This document shows positions 63,650 through 64,000 of a stretch of 64,000 bases of DNA, piece after piece. The stretch's first letter is position 1. Each line of letters opens with the position of its first letter. This DNA is from Ptychodera flava. Lineage: Eukaryota; Hemichordata; Enteropneusta; Ptychoderidae. The notes beneath the pieces are model-generated. The model had not been told where the DNA came from, made no database searches, and saw nothing but the letters and a program-made list of their open reading frames with translations. The DNA lies in assembly GCF_041260155.1 (NCBI RefSeq), contig NC_091941.1, forward strand, positions 23,727,247-23,791,246, written 5' to 3'. Position numbers and translations under genes: made by a program.

Positions 63650-63952
63650 GCAGGCGAAAACTAAAAAGTCCTCTAACACGGCCAAATTTGATCACATTGT
63701 GAAACAAATCAACGTGCATCTGTATGAGGTAGAGTACTATCCTTTTACCAAGTTTGAACGAAATCGCTCCAGGCGTCTCTGAGATATCTGCGTGAACGAA
63801 AAAAGTCATAAAATATGCAAATGAGCAATTAATTAATAAGCCACACCCACCAAAATCTAATCAGATCTAAGTCTCATCATGATAATACCAAATACCAAAT
63901 TGCATGACATTGGACCTAAGGGTTCTTAAGTTATGAGTGGAACAAAATCTGT

Positions 63953-64000
63953 CTACGGACGGACGGACGGACGGACAGACGGACAGACGGACGGACGGAC
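63953..64000 (+). repeat. (ACGG)n microsatellite at the window edge
   Basis: ACGG units with ACAG variants. It is the microsatellite block of the composite element; the hairpin and A-run expected after it lie outside the window. Confidence 0.95.

Larger units (their letters stand above)
63210..64000 (+). mobile_element. Composite tail after B2, truncated by the window edge
   Basis: In order: a leader identical to the one after B1 (TGTGTCACTGCATCCTTTTT onward), a 26-bp minisatellite, a family-A terminal unit (about 63680-63797, ending GAGATATCTGCGTGAACG), a family-C subterminal block (AAGCCACACCCACCAAAA, compare 48393-48412), a TACCAA phrase (63893) and a (ACGG)n tract running off the end. 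Confidence 0.75.

Noticed and set aside
63201..63782. 193-codon repetitive frame (and two others overlapping it)
   Set aside because: All three plus frames are open because the 26-bp minisatellite contains no stop; a 26-bp unit cycles through the frames. Not a gene.
50775..64000. Missing N-terminal PPP2R5 exons (the conserved KLRQCCVLFDF segment)
   Set aside because: Looked for on the minus strand and not found; they probably lie right of the window, though a short exon could have been overlooked.

Overview
This is animal nuclear DNA: AT-rich, with GT-AG introns, microsatellites, foldback elements and long repeat arrays. Three conserved protein-coding genes can be joined exon by exon with every reading phase closing. 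SNRPD2 (spliceosomal Sm-D2, minus strand, 3 exons, 118 aa) lies at 3372-5959. FKBP2 (ER-lumenal FK506-binding peptidyl-prolyl isomerase, plus strand, 4 exons, 139 aa) lies at 15981-22233. A PP2A regulatory B56 subunit of the alpha/beta/epsilon class (PPP2R5, minus strand, 11 exons seen, 351 C-terminal residues) lies at 27491-50774, and its N-terminal exons are beyond the right edge. The proteins resemble vertebrate orthologues closely and the repeats resemble those of marine invertebrates. An invertebrate deuterostome is my best guess (hemichordate most likely, amphioxus or echinoderm possible), but this is inference.

Layout: 1-3371, SNRPD2 3'UTR and unassigned sequence. 3372-6100, SNRPD2 and its promoter region. 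6600-15950, intergenic, with a TIR element (6624-7424), a foldback (11086-11230), an (AT)n tract, a tandem array built on TATCG-rich units (12965-13940), perfect palindromes and an unassigned open region. 15950-22233, FKBP2, with a miRNA-precursor-like hairpin in intron 1 and a repeat element in intron 3. 22234-27490, the convergent intergenic space and the probable PPP2R5 3'UTR. 27491-64000, PPP2R5, whose large introns hold most of the repeats.

The main non-genic content is a set of non-autonomous elements from five or more families that look different in sequence but share one plan. Each has a 5' end with a short motif that recurs inverted at the 3' end, a core of tandem monomers (about 148, 150 or 226 bp where clear), a (GACGGACA)-like microsatellite, a terminal hairpin and an A-run. 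This matches the published description of bivalve 'pearl' elements and Helentron-associated HINEs. Comparing the families by eye, I find a phrase of fixed length just before the microsatellite: TACCAA, 29 nt, then GAGTTAT or GAGATAT. It occurs at the same 35-nt offset in every family. Family monomers also carry transcription-factor consensus sites in register: nuclear-receptor DR1 plus E-box in family B, a YY1-like site in family A, and a POU octamer in family C. Elements are nested three deep at 38.1-41.7 kb, chimeric at 58.7-60.4 and 63.2-64.0 kb, and all lie antisense to their host gene.
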